Shown piece by piece: positions 29,501 through 38,224 of a stretch of 64,000 bases of DNA. The notes under the pieces were generated by a model that made no database searches, was not told where the DNA came from, and saw only the letters and a list, made by a program, of their open reading frames with translations. Source of the stretch: Aureococcus anophagefferens (taxonomy: Eukaryota; Sar; Pelagophyceae; Pelagomonadales; Pelagomonadaceae); contig NW_008705561.1 in assembly GCF_000186865.1 (NCBI RefSeq), positions 2,938,490 through 3,002,489 of the forward strand, read 5' to 3'. The stretch's first letter is position 1. Each line of letters opens with the position of its first letter. The translations under genes and the position numbers were made by a program.

Positions 29501-30942
29501 GCGTCGTCGCCGTCCGCGTCCGTCGTGTTGACGACCTCGAGGGACGCGTCCCGCAGGGCCAGCTCCGCGGCGGCGTCGCGCTCCTCGAGGCCGTCGTTTC
29601 CGTCGTCGTAGCCGTGGGCCGCGAGCCACCCGCCGAAGCCCTCGGTGACGCGCCGGAGCGCGAGGAAGACGTCGCAGCGCGGCACGCGGCGCTGCACCTC
29701 GTCGAGGACGACCTTCTTCGCGTAGGCGCGGGGCGCCGACGTCGCCGCGTGGACGTGCTTCGCCGCGAAGCCGCTCTTGGCGTCCCAGCACTCCCGCGGC
29801 TTGGACCCGCGGCCCTGGCGCTTGCCGACGGCGCATTTCGACGGCTTCGCCCTCGAGAGGGCGTCGACGGCGTCGACGACGGCGCCGGCGTCGACGGACG
29901 CGTCGGGGAAGCCGCGCAGCGCGACGGCCGCGAGGCGCTCGACCTCGGCCGTGTAGTTGGCCTTCATGCGCTCGTACTTCCCGTCGTAGCAGACGTAGGG
30001 CGCCCAGTGCGCGTACTGCTGGAACCGCAGGGCGACGCCGTGGGCGCGCTGCGTGCGCGTCGCGCCCGTCGGCGCGAAGCAGGCGCCGAACATGAGCATG
30101 GAGCTCAGGACGACGTCGCGGACGTCGCGATGGCTGCTAGAGCACGACGTCGACGCGCGCCAAGAGCCGCGGCACGAAGATGTGGGTCTTGAGCACGCAG
30201 ACGCGGGCCGCGAGGCAGCCGTCGAAGGCCGCGGAGTCGCCGTCGGCGTGGGCGCCGACGACGGCCCAGTCGTCGTCGGCGCCGGCCTCCGCGCGGCCCG
30301 CCGACCGCGCGGCCGCGACGCCCCGCTCGAGGATCTGCTTGACGGCGTTGTACTGCCACGTCGACCCGCTCCGGCTCAGGCCCGTGACGAGGACGTGCAC
30401 GCCGGCGAAGAGGCCGCCGGCCGCCGTCTTCGCGGCGCAGCGCACGCTGCCGCCGGCCGCCTGCGCGTTGGCCTCGGCGTGGCGCGCGTCGATCGTCGAG
30501 TTGACGGCGTGGCCCGTCTCGAGCCGCGAGATCTCGCGCCGCGGCCGCGGCTTCGGCGCCGCCGACGGCGCCGCCGACGGCGCGGGCGTCCTCGACGGCG
30601 CGGTCGGCGCGGGCGTCGGCGCGGGCGCGGCGCGGGCGTCGGCGCGGGCGTCGGCGCGGGCGTCTCGGGCGTCGCCGTCGGCGCGGGCGTCGCGCGCGCG
30701 GGCGTCGCGCGGCGCGGCGCCGCCGGCGTCGTGGCTTCCATTGGCGCCGCGGCCGCGGGCGCCGCCGCCGGCGGATCGTGTTTGACGACGACGTCGACGA
30801 CCGCCTGGCGCTTCGAGTGCAGCCGGAATAGCACGAAACAGTTGACGCCGAGGACGGCGACGAACGCGAGCCGGAACGCGCTGCGCCAGCACGGGCTCCG
30901 CTGCGCCAGCCCGCCGCTCCGCGGTGGCCTCGGCCGCATCAT
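26533..30942 (-). CDS. Sulfotransferase-glycosyltransferase fusion, type II membrane protein (two frameshifts in this sequence)
   Basis: Reading from the ATG at 30942, FRLAFVAVLGVNCFVLFRL is a signal anchor, followed by an Ala/Pro/Thr linker, a sulfotransferase unit (HVLVTGLSRSGSTWQYNAV, CVLKTHIF, then SHRDVRDVVLSSMLMFG), a middle domain with VVLTNPDILVHPHFYVHLQQ, and a C-terminal GT4-type glycosyltransferase (LTVFVAYEKLPTPYEGGHVR, VVLTSDDVQHERAR, AFVGGGTFANRLAVQWLLRH, GISTKVWLALEHGLPVATT). Total about 1469 residues. Two lesions break the frame: a missing base in the PAPT repeat near 30630 and an extra base making a TAG at 30139-30137. They cancel overall, which suggests sequencing error or a recent pseudogene. 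It probably builds and sulfates a cell-surface glycan in the Golgi. Confidence 0.65.
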
Positions 30943-30963
30943 CGTCGACAATAATATTTTTGC

Positions 30964-30971
30964 GGCAGCCC
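30964..30971 (-). promoter_or_regulatory. Start-proximal GGGCTGCC motif
   Basis: GGGCTGCC on the minus strand, 21 nt upstream of the ATG at 30942. Confidence 0.35.
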
Positions 30972-31079
30972 GAAGCGCGCTTTGTAAAATCTCACTTTGC
31001 ATTTATTTCCGTGCTCCGCGGTCCGGGAAGAGCGCAGGAATGATGTGCGATTCCGCAACCAACAACGCATTACGCGACA

Positions 31080-31568
31080 ATGCAATTCGGCAAGGCCTTC
31101 ATCCTCGTCGTCGTCGGCCGCGCCGTCGACCGCGCGTCGGCTGCGGCGCTCCTCGACGACCCGGCCGACGATGCGATAGCGGCGCCCACGACGGGGCCGA
31201 CGTCACTGGGGCTGCCCGTCACGGGATACACGCCGACTCGGACGTACGCGACGTACGCTCCATCGTACGCGCCCACGCCGCTGGACGATCATCCGTACGG
31301 CGGCGACGGGCCGCAGTCCTCGTCGTCGTCGTCGTCGGACAGGCCGCGCAAATGCGACACGTGCGTCTCCAAGGTCGTCGCGACGTCCGTCATCGTCTTC
31401 GTGGCGTCGCTCGCTGTTATCGGCTGCCTCCTCAACCGAGCGCAGAAGCCCGAGATCCTCCCGCACCACCATTATTTCTCCCCGGAGAAGGACGGCTTCG
31501 ACGCCAAGCGGGAGCTCTGCCTCGAGTCGCCGGCCGCGGAGTCGGAGGTCAAGCCCGGGTTTTTCTAG
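31080..31568 (+). CDS. Small single-pass membrane protein, unknown function
   Basis: 162 residues. An N-terminal hydrophobic leader (MQFGKAFILVVVGRAVDRAS) looks like a signal peptide. The lumenal part is Thr/Pro/Tyr-rich (YTPTRTYATYAPSYAPTP), followed by a Ser run, then VVATSVIVFVASLAVIGCLL as a transmembrane helix and a short cytosolic tail. No domain recognised. It is divergent from the fusion gene (137 bp between ATGs) and convergent with 31654-33714. Confidence 0.6.
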   Translation: MQFGKAFILVVVGRAVDRASAAALLDDPADDAIAAPTTGPTSLGLPVTGYTPTRTYATYAPSYAPTPLDDHPYGGDGPQSSSSSSSDRPRKCDTCVSKVVATSVIVFVASLAVIGCLLNRAQKPEILPHHHYFSPEKDGFDAKRELCLESPAAESEVKPGFF

Positions 31569-31653
31569 GCAGCGTGGTGCTGCCATGTCTCTCCGTCACT
31601 CGAGATTAGGAGCTCTCCCATAACCATGCTATTTGAGATCAGCACCCTGTCAT

Positions 31654-33714
31654 TCAACTTAGGTCGGCAAGAGGCGGAGGCGGCCGGCGGCGGAGCACGA
31701 GGTGGAACGTCGACTTGTTTGGGATATTGCAGTCGCTGAGCGTGAGGCCGTCCTCGAACTGCTTGCCCTTGAAGATCAAGCGCTGCTGGTCCGGCGGGAT
31801 GCCCTCCTTGTCCTGGATCTTCTGCTTCACGTTGCCGATCGTGTCGCTGGGCTCGACGACGAGCGTGATGGTCTTGCCCGTGAGCGTCTTGACGACGATC
31901 TGCTCGAGCTCAGACTCAGGTTCGGGTTCCGATTCCGGTTCGCGCTCGGGTTCCTTCAACAAGCGGAGCACGAGGTGGAGCGTCGAGTAATTCAGGATAC
32001 TGCAGTCGCTGAGCGTGCGACCGTCCTCGAACTGCTTGCCCTTGAAGATCAAGCGCTGCTGGTCCGACGGGATGCCCTCCTTGTCCTGGATCTTCTGCTT
32101 CACGTTGCCGATCGTGTCGGACGGCTCGACGTCGAGCGTGATCGTCTTGCCCGTGAGGGTCTTGACGAAAATCTGCGGGGGGCCGCCGAGGCGGAGGACG
32201 AGGTGGAGCGTCGACTGCTTCTGGATGTTGTAGTCGATGAGCGTGGGGCCGTCCTCGAGCTGCCTGCCACAGAAGATCAAGCGCTGCCGGTCCGGCGGGA
32301 TGCCCTCCTTGTCCTCGATCTTCTGCTTCACGTTGGCGATCGTGTCGGGCGGGTCGACGTCGAGCGTGATGATCTTGCCCGTGAGCGTCTTGATGAAGAT
32401 CTGCATCTGGCCACGCCGAGGCCAACGCTGTCGGTGGGGCGACCACGACGCCTCGCCGTCGACCGCGCAGCACGTCGCGGCCACGCCGAGCGCGTCGAGC
32501 TGGTCCCGCGTGAAGTACTCGGGCGCCGCGCGCGCGCGCGCCTGCTCCGCGGAGTCGGCGCCGGGCTCGGGTTCGGGCCCAGGTTCGGGCGCGTCGAGGC
32601 GCGTTAGATCGTCCAAAGCGAGGTCGCCTCGGTCCAGCAGGAGGAACCGGGCGATCTTGTCGATCTGCGCGTCGAGCATGCGCGCGCCGTCGTGGACGGC
32701 GCAGCCGTTCGCCGCCGCGGCTGCGAGGAACGGCGTCACGCGCGGCGTGTGGATGACCTCGGCGCAGATGAGCGGCGGTCGCAGGAGCTCGAAGGGGACG
32801 GGCCGGTCGTCGTCCGGCTCGTGGCCGCAGTTCGTGCACTGGACGACGACGTCGAAGCCGGCGAACGACTCCGGCATGTTGCCGACCGCGACGCCCTCGA
32901 TGTCCGCCGCGAGCGCCTCGGCGCGCCGGCGCGTCCGATTGACGACCATGACGCGGGCGGAGGCCCGCGCGAGGCTGTGCGCGACGGCCCGCGCGGCGCC
33001 GCCCGCGCCGACGACGAGGCAGCTCTTGCCGTCGACCGCGCCGTGCGCGGCCTCGAAGCCGTCGAGGAACCCCGGACCGTCCATGTTCGTGCCGACGATT
33101 TGGACGGCCGCCCCCTCGCGCAGCCGAAGCACGCGCACGACGTTCGCGCAGCCGACGGCGCGCGCCTCCGGCGTGACGTGCGTGCAGCTCCGCAGGATCG
33201 CCTCCTTGTGCGGCTTCGTGACGATGAAGCCGTCGACGTTGCGCGCGGCGACGAGGCCGGCGACGAGCGCGTCGAGGGCGTCGCCGGGCACGTCGAGCGG
33301 CAGCAGGACGGCGTCGCCGACGTCGGCGCCGCTGGCGCGGAGCCGCTGGACGGCGAGCGGAAAGATGATCGGGCTGCGCGTGACGCCGACGGGATCGCCG
33401 AGCATGAACAGCGCGCGGCATTTCGGATCGACGCGGCGCACGTCGCTGCCGTCGCCCGCGGCGGACGCCGTGGCCGTCGTCAGCCGCGCGACCTCCGCTT
33501 CGAGGCCGGCGACGCGTAACCCGAGGGCCTCCTCGACGTCGTTCGCCTCCCGCGGCGCCTCGCAGAGCGCGGCGGCGGATCGATGGTAGGCGACCTTTTT
33601 CAAGCAGGTGTCGCTCTCGAAGCACTCGGGCCCGCAGTAGCGGACGCCAAAGCAGCGGTCACATTTAAACGGAGCCTCCTCAGCGCCGCACACGGCACAC
33701 GGTGCGCGCACCAT
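31654..33714 (-). CDS. MYND finger - shikimate-dehydrogenase-like - triple ubiquitin-like fusion protein
   Basis: One uninterrupted 686-residue frame. Residues 6-50 form a MYND-type zinc finger ([18 protein letters not shown], then YCGPEC). Residues about 97-365 follow Aro[34 protein letters not shown] (catalytic Lys), [10 protein letters not shown] (catalytic Asp) and [16 protein letters not shown] (NADP loop). From 437 come three ubiquitin-like units: [18 protein letters not shown] ending LVLRLGG, a second starting [12 protein letters not shown] and ending LRLL, an acidic Glu-Pro linker, and a third starting [10 protein letters not shown]. Unit 1 lacks the Arg before Gly-Gly and is followed by Pro-Pro, so normal cleavage or conjugation looks unlikely. 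Function unknown; both enzymatic and ubiquitin-binding roles are inference. Confidence 0.85.
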   Translation of the reverse strand: MVRAPCAVCGAEEAPFKCDRCFGVRYCGPECFESDTCLKKVAYHRSAAALCEAPREANDVEEALGLRVAGLEAEVARLTTATASAAGDGSDVRRVDPKCRALFMLGDPVGVTRSPIIFPLAVQRLRASGADVGDAVLLPLDVPGDALDALVAGLVAARNVDGFIVTKPHKEAILRSCTHVTPEARAVGCANVVRVLRLREGAAVQIVGTNMDGPGFLDGFEAAHGAVDGKSCLVVGAGGAARAVAHSLARASARVMVVNRTRRRAEALAADIEGVAVGNMPESFAGFDVVVQCTNCGHEPDDDRPVPFELLRPPLICAEVIHTPRVTPFLAAAAANGCAVHDGARMLDAQIDKIARFLLLDRGDLALDDLTRLDAPEPGPEPEPGADSAEQARARAAPEYFTRDQLDALGVAATCCAVDGEASWSPHRQRWPRRGQMQIFIKTLTGKIITLDVDPPDTIANVKQKIEDKEGIPPDRQRLIFCGRQLEDGPTLIDYNIQKQSTLHLVLRLGGPPQIFVKTLTGKTITLDVEPSDTIGNVKQKIQDKEGIPSDQQRLIFKGKQFEDGRTLSDCSILNYSTLHLVLRLLKEPEREPESEPEPESELEQIVVKTLTGKTITLVVEPSDTIGNVKQKIQDKEGIPPDQQRLIFKGKQFEDGLTLSDCNIPNKSTFHLVLRRRPPPPLADLS

Positions 33715-33825
33715 GAGCTAGCCGACCTGCGCAGGCCCCTGTAAGCCGCTCTCAGAGACCGGACAGGGTGCTGAGTGGAGGGCACCGTTTTTGTTGAGTT
33801 TCAACATGCAGCCCCAAAGCAGGCT

Positions 33826-33833
33826 GGGCTGCC
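33826..33833 (+). promoter_or_regulatory. Start-proximal GGGCTGCC motif in an inverted pair
   Basis: GGGCTGCC in gene orientation, 26 nt before the ATG at 33860. An inverted near-copy, GCAGCCCC, sits at 33808-33815, giving CAGCCC...GGGCTG symmetry in this divergent promoter. Confidence 0.35.
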
Positions 33834-33859
33834 AAGGCTGTTGCTCCCGTCCAAACGCC

Positions 33860-36205
33860 ATGGCGTCCTGGGCCCACCCCAGCTCCTGCGCCGACATCGC
33901 CGTGGACACGGACGACGAGAGCGTGGAGCCCTGCGAGCCCCACGCGGCGCTGGACCTCGGCGACGACGCCAGCCCGCGGATGTACGAGAGCGCCGACTTC
34001 GGGGACCTCGAGCAGGTCGGCGGCCGGGACCCCGTGCCCATCTTCAACGCGAGCAGCCAGTGGCGGCGCCAGGTGACGTCGGCGAAATTGGCCGAGGGCG
34101 GCCGAAGGCCCGAGCGGCGCGGGAGCGACCCCTTCCACTTCATGGGCGAGGACAGCGACGACGGCGAGAGCGAGGGCGGCGGCGACCCGGCGCTCCAGTC
34201 CACGGAGGCGATGATGCGTTTCATGATGTGCGTCGGCGGCGAGGAGGGCAAGACCTACGACGAGGTCGTGTCCCACCACTACCGGCCCTGCGAACTGACG
34301 CCCGCGGACGCTTTCTACGACGAGATCGAGGAACTGAAGAAGCAGGTCGCGGCGCTCGACGAGCCGCGGCGGCGGGGCGACGCGCTGCCCTGGCAGCAGG
34401 GCGACGACCACTGCGCCGTGCCGGGCTGCACGGGGGCGAGCCCCGACGAGGGCCGCAGGAAGCGCGGGCCGCCGCACGTCTGCGAGGACTTCGAGGAGGA
34501 CGACTTCCCGGAGCCGCCCGCGCGCGACGCCGCGCCCGCGGCGAACCGCGGCGGCGACCGGCTCTTCGCGCTGAGCGAGGTGCTCGAGCTCCACGTCTAC
34601 GCCTTCCTCGACGGCGCGTCGCTCGCGCGCTTCGAAATATCGTTCCGCGGCGCGCGCGCGCGGTGCGCGCCGCGGTGGCCGCGGCTCTTCGCGGCGCGCT
34701 TCGGCGGCGACGCCGTCGCGGGCGGCCGCACGGCCTACGGCGCGGGGTGTCGCGACCTCGGAAACGCGTTGGCCTGGGCGCCGCTGGACGTGGACTGCGA
34801 CGGCGTATCGCTCGGTAGGGGGTCCGCGGCGGTCGCGTTCCGCTGGTCCGACGGTCAGCCCTTCGGGTGCGCGATCCACGGCGGCGGCGACGGCATCTTG
34901 GTGCTCGAGGACTGCTTCCGCGCGGGCGCGGAGACGCTCCGCGGCGGCAAGCTCGCGCGGGGCTCCATGGGCCCGCGGTCGCACGTCGACCTGCGGTCGC
35001 TCCGCCGCGGCGGCTCGTCGACGCACGCGCTGCTCGTCCACGGGGGGTTGGTGGATTTGGCGCGCACGGCGCTCGCCTACGTCGTCTGCCGCGACGAGCT
35101 CGAGGGCGAGGTCTACGTGACCGCGCGGGAAGTGAGGCCCCACGCGGACATGTGGCCGACCGTGCACCATTCGTTGGACGTGCTCGGGGGGCCGCGCGGC
35201 GAGGTCGCCGTGAAGCTCGGGGGCCAGCGCTTCGACGGCGAGCCCGTGCCCGACTGCTTCGCGCTCGCCCTCGACGGGTTGGGCCACCCGGCGGCGGGCG
35301 ACGGCTGGGTCGCGGTCGGCGACGGCGGCCCCGTGCCGCCCGCGCGCGCGTGCCACTGCACCTGCGCCGCGGGCGCCTCGCTCGTCGTCGCCGGCGGCTT
35401 GCGCCTCGACGCGCCGGGCGGCACGCTCACGGACGTCTGGGTCCTCGACGCCGGCTCGCTGAGCGAGCCCGCGGCCTGGGCCTGGTCGCGCTGCGCCGTG
35501 GACCCCGCGGCCGTGCGGCGGCCGCCGGCGTGGCGCGACGACGACGGCTCGTCGAACGGGCCCTGGGTCTTCGGCGTCGGCTACGGCGCCGCGCTCGCCG
35601 GGCCGCCCGTCGCCGTGTCGCAGCGCGTGCCGACGCGGGGCACGGCCTTCGCGCTCTGGCGCTGCTCCTTGCTCGAGGCCGCGCGGCGGGACAACGGCCT
35701 GGATTTGTACCTCGCGGGCGACGGCGGCGTCGCGGCGGTGTCGCTCGATTTATCGGACGGCGGCGGCCGGCCCGCGCCGGCGATCGCGCGCGCGCGGTCC
35801 CTCGTCGACGCGCCGCCGGCGCCCGAGGCCGGCGACGAGCGCCACGCGAAGCGGCGCTTCGACGCGGCCTTCTTCCGCGCGGGCAAGGTGCTCCTCTGCT
35901 TCGGGGGCAACGACGGCGAGCGCGACCGCGCGTGGTACGATCTGGCGGGCCACTGCTGGCTCGACTGCCACGCCCTCGACGCGGCGGCGGGACAGTGGCG
36001 CCGCGTCGACGCGCCGAGGCGGCGCGGCGACGTCGCGCTGCCCCTCGCGTCGCCCGCGGGCGACGGGTGCCTCCTCTTCTCGAACGGCGACGGCGACGGC
36101 GCGCTCCGGGCGGAGCGCCTCGCCTGGAAGCGCGAGCCCGAGGGCGACGGCGCCGGCGTCGCGCAGGACGCCGCGGCGGCCGTCGCGCGGAGCCTCCTCG
36201 GGTAA
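33860..36205 (+). CDS. F-box protein with kelch-like repeats
   Basis: 781 residues from the ATG at 33860 (CGCCATGG). The first 220 residues are acidic and disordered. LFALSEVLELHVYAFLDGAS followed by LARFEISFRGARARC and W-P-R-L-F fits an F-box. The C-terminal half has kelch-like signatures: LVVAGGLRLDAPGGTLTDVW, VLLCFGGNDGERDRAWYDL and AAGQWRRVDAPRRRGDVAL. F-box/kelch proteins are substrate receptors of SCF ubiquitin ligases; the target is unknown. The ATG is 145 bp from the divergent fusion gene. Confidence 0.7.
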   Translation: MASWAHPSSCADIAVDTDDESVEPCEPHAALDLGDDASPRMYESADFGDLEQVGGRDPVPIFNASSQWRRQVTSAKLAEGGRRPERRGSDPFHFMGEDSDDGESEGGGDPALQSTEAMMRFMMCVGGEEGKTYDEVVSHHYRPCELTPADAFYDEIEELKKQVAALDEPRRRGDALPWQQGDDHCAVPGCTGASPDEGRRKRGPPHVCEDFEEDDFPEPPARDAAPAANRGGDRLFALSEVLELHVYAFLDGASLARFEISFRGARARCAPRWPRLFAARFGGDAVAGGRTAYGAGCRDLGNALAWAPLDVDCDGVSLGRGSAAVAFRWSDGQPFGCAIHGGGDGILVLEDCFRAGAETLRGGKLARGSMGPRSHVDLRSLRRGGSSTHALLVHGGLVDLARTALAYVVCRDELEGEVYVTAREVRPHADMWPTVHHSLDVLGGPRGEVAVKLGGQRFDGEPVPDCFALALDGLGHPAAGDGWVAVGDGGPVPPARACHCTCAAGASLVVAGGLRLDAPGGTLTDVWVLDAGSLSEPAAWAWSRCAVDPAAVRRPPAWRDDDGSSNGPWVFGVGYGAALAGPPVAVSQRVPTRGTAFALWRCSLLEAARRDNGLDLYLAGDGGVAAVSLDLSDGGGRPAPAIARARSLVDAPPAPEAGDERHAKRRFDAAFFRAGKVLLCFGGNDGERDRAWYDLAGHCWLDCHALDAAAGQWRRVDAPRRRGDVALPLASPAGDGCLLFSNGDGDGALRAERLAWKREPEGDGAGVAQDAAAAVARSLLG

Positions 36206-36272
36206 AATTCTCTTTACTGACGGAGTCCTCCTCTGCTTGAAGGGCAACCTGCACACAGTGTGGCGAATCGAT

Positions 36273-36731
36273 ATGGAGCTGAACCGGAAGGAGCGGCGCC
36301 GACTGGCCGCCGAGGCCGCCAAGGCCGCAGCGGCTGAGGAGGCTGCAGCGGAGGCCAAAGCCGCCGCCGACGCCAAAGCCGCGGAAGCGAAGGCCGCGGC
36401 CGACGCCAAAGCCGAGGCCACAGCGGCCGCCAAGGCCGCCAAGGCCGCAGCGCCAGCGCCCGCAGCGCCAGCGCCCGAGGCGCCGGCGCCCGAGGCGCGC
36501 GCGCTCGCCGCCGCGAGCAAGCCCGCGATCGCCGGGCCGGAGTGCACCTCGAGAATCGTGATGGAGCTGAACCGGAAGGAGCGGCGGAAATTGGCCGCCG
36601 AGGCCGCCAAGGCCGCAGCGGCGGAGGAGGCCGCAGCGGTGGAGGAGGCCGCCGAGGCCGCCAAGGCCGCAGCGCCGGCGCCCGAGGCGCGCACTGCCGC
36701 GAGCAAGCCCGCGATCGCCGGGCCGGAGTGC
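36273..36731 (+). repeat. Two-copy internal repeat (MELNRKERR ... ASKPAIAGPECT)
   Basis: Unit 1 is 36273-36560 and unit 2 is 36561-36731. Both start with ATGGAGCTGAACCGGAAGGA and end with an identical stretch around AGCAAGCCCGCGATCGCCGG. Unit 2 is shorter by loss of Ala/Lys codons. Confidence 0.9.
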
Positions 36732-38054
36732 ACAACCGCGGAGATCGTGACCAGGACCCGCCGGCTCAGCACGGTCACGGAATGCGACACCCTCGGCGCC
36801 GTCTGCGTGGTCGGCGCGGGCCCTTTGGGCTCGGCCGCGGCGCGCCACCTGCTCGAGCTCGGCGCGGCGTCGGTCGTCGTGCTCGACGGCGCGGCGAGCG
36901 CGGCGACGCGGCGGCGGGGCTCGCACCACGACGGCGCGCGCCTCATCCGCGCCGCGGACGCCGAGGGCGACGAGGTCTGGAGCCGGCGCAACGCCGCGGC
37001 CCTCGCGGCGTTCCCGGCCCTCGAGGCCGCGAGCGGCGTGCCGTTCTTCACGAACAGCGGCGCGCTCGTGCTGGGGCCGGAGGCCTTCGTCGCGCGCGCC
37101 GCGCGCGCCGCGGAGCGCGCGGGCGCCGCGCTCGAGCGGCTCGGCGACGCGGCGTCGCGGTACCCGTTCCTCGCGCCGCGCGAGGGCTGCGGCGCCGCGT
37201 GCGTGGACGGCGCGGCGGGCTGGATCGACCCCGACGCGATGATCCGCGCGCAGCTCGCGGCGGCGGCGCGGGCGCACCCGGGGAAGCTCGAGGTTTTGGC
37301 GGGCGTCGCGGTCGAGGTGTCGCAGACCTGGGAGGGCGTGCGCGTGGCGACGGACGCGGGCGAGGACGTGCTGGCGGACCGGTGCGTGATCTGCGCGGGC
37401 GCGCACACGCGGACCCTCGCGGGCGGTTTGGACGGCGTGGTGGTGTCGCGGCGGACCGTCGCGCTGCTGGAGGTGTCCGAGGCGACGGCGGCCGAGCTGT
37501 CGCGCTCCATGCCGACGATCAAGTACTGCTTCGAGCTGGCGTCTGCGGACGGCGGCGGTGCGGACGAGCAGAGCCGCGTCGAGGCCGCGAGCGTTTATGT
37601 TTTGCCGCCCGTGCGATACGAGGACCTCGGCGGCGGCTGGTTCGTCAAGATCGGCGGCGGGCCGAACGACCCCATGGCCGAGGACCCCGGGTCCGAGGCC
37701 ATCGACGCGTGGCTCGCGACGGAGGGCGACGCCGCGACCGCCGACTGGCTCGCGGGCGTCGGCCGGGAACTGTTGGCGGGCGTGGCCTTCGTCGGCGACG
37801 GCCACCGGTCCAAGGCGTGCGTGACGACGATCGGCGGCACCGACGTCCGCGTCGCCTTCGCCGTGCCCCGCCGGCGGGTCGCCGCCGTCTCGCTCTGCTG
37901 CGGCAAGGCCGCGGGCCCCGCGGACGCCATCGGCCGCGAGATCGCCGCCGCCGTCGCCGTCGCGAGCCGGCTCGAGGACGCGGGCGTCTCGAAGCCCGCG
38001 CCCGCGGCCGCGAGCCGCGTGCCGGACGAGGGCGCCTCGAAGCCGGCCGAGTGA
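36273..38054 (+). CDS. FAD-dependent amine/sarcosine-oxidase-like protein with duplicated alanine-rich N-terminus
   Basis: 593 residues from the ATG at 36273. The enzyme part begins with AVCVVGAGPLGSAAARHLLE, a dinucleotide-binding G-x-G-x-x-G motif, followed by RRGSHHDGARLIRAAD and VICAGAHTRTLAGG and ending GWFVKIGGG...CGKAAGPADAIGREIAAA. This order fits the DAO family near sarcosine and pipecolate oxidases, which oxidise N-methyl or cyclic amino acids using FAD; the substrate is unknown. Ahead of it lie two copies of a MELNRKERR-Ala/Lys/Glu module, each ending ASKPAIAGPECT. The module is not part of the oxidase fold and its role is unclear. It starts 67 bp after the F-box gene, same strand. 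Confidence 0.75.
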   Translation: MELNRKERRRLAAEAAKAAAAEEAAAEAKAAADAKAAEAKAAADAKAEATAAAKAAKAAAPAPAAPAPEAPAPEARALAAASKPAIAGPECTSRIVMELNRKERRKLAAEAAKAAAAEEAAAVEEAAEAAKAAAPAPEARTAASKPAIAGPECTTAEIVTRTRRLSTVTECDTLGAVCVVGAGPLGSAAARHLLELGAASVVVLDGAASAATRRRGSHHDGARLIRAADAEGDEVWSRRNAAALAAFPALEAASGVPFFTNSGALVLGPEAFVARAARAAERAGAALERLGDAASRYPFLAPREGCGAACVDGAAGWIDPDAMIRAQLAAAARAHPGKLEVLAGVAVEVSQTWEGVRVATDAGEDVLADRCVICAGAHTRTLAGGLDGVVVSRRTVALLEVSEATAAELSRSMPTIKYCFELASADGGGADEQSRVEAASVYVLPPVRYEDLGGGWFVKIGGGPNDPMAEDPGSEAIDAWLATEGDAATADWLAGVGRELLAGVAFVGDGHRSKACVTTIGGTDVRVAFAVPRRRVAAVSLCCGKAAGPADAIGREIAAAVAVASRLEDAGVSKPAPAAASRVPDEGASKPAE

Positions 38055-38224
38055 ACGGAGCCCTGGGGTGACATAACGGTGCATAGGGCTTTTGACGAAA
38101 TTTTTGTGGCGATTTCTGAGATTCGGCGACGCTCGTCGTGCGAGGGCGGGTCGCCCGTGCGGAGAGCGCGCCCAATCGAGCCGCGCGACCTGCGGCGGTC
38201 AGGGCACAAAATATACAACACCCC

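Noticed and set aside
31654..32406. Separate polyubiquitin gene downstream of the AroE-like gene
   Set aside because: The frame is continuous from the MYND finger to the last ubiquitin unit, with no stop, and no introner- or splice-like sequence at the junction, so I report one fusion.
38208..38218. AAATATACAAC upstream of the HEAT-repeat gene as a TATA box
   Set aside because: Only 6 nt before the ATG; probably just low-GC spacer.
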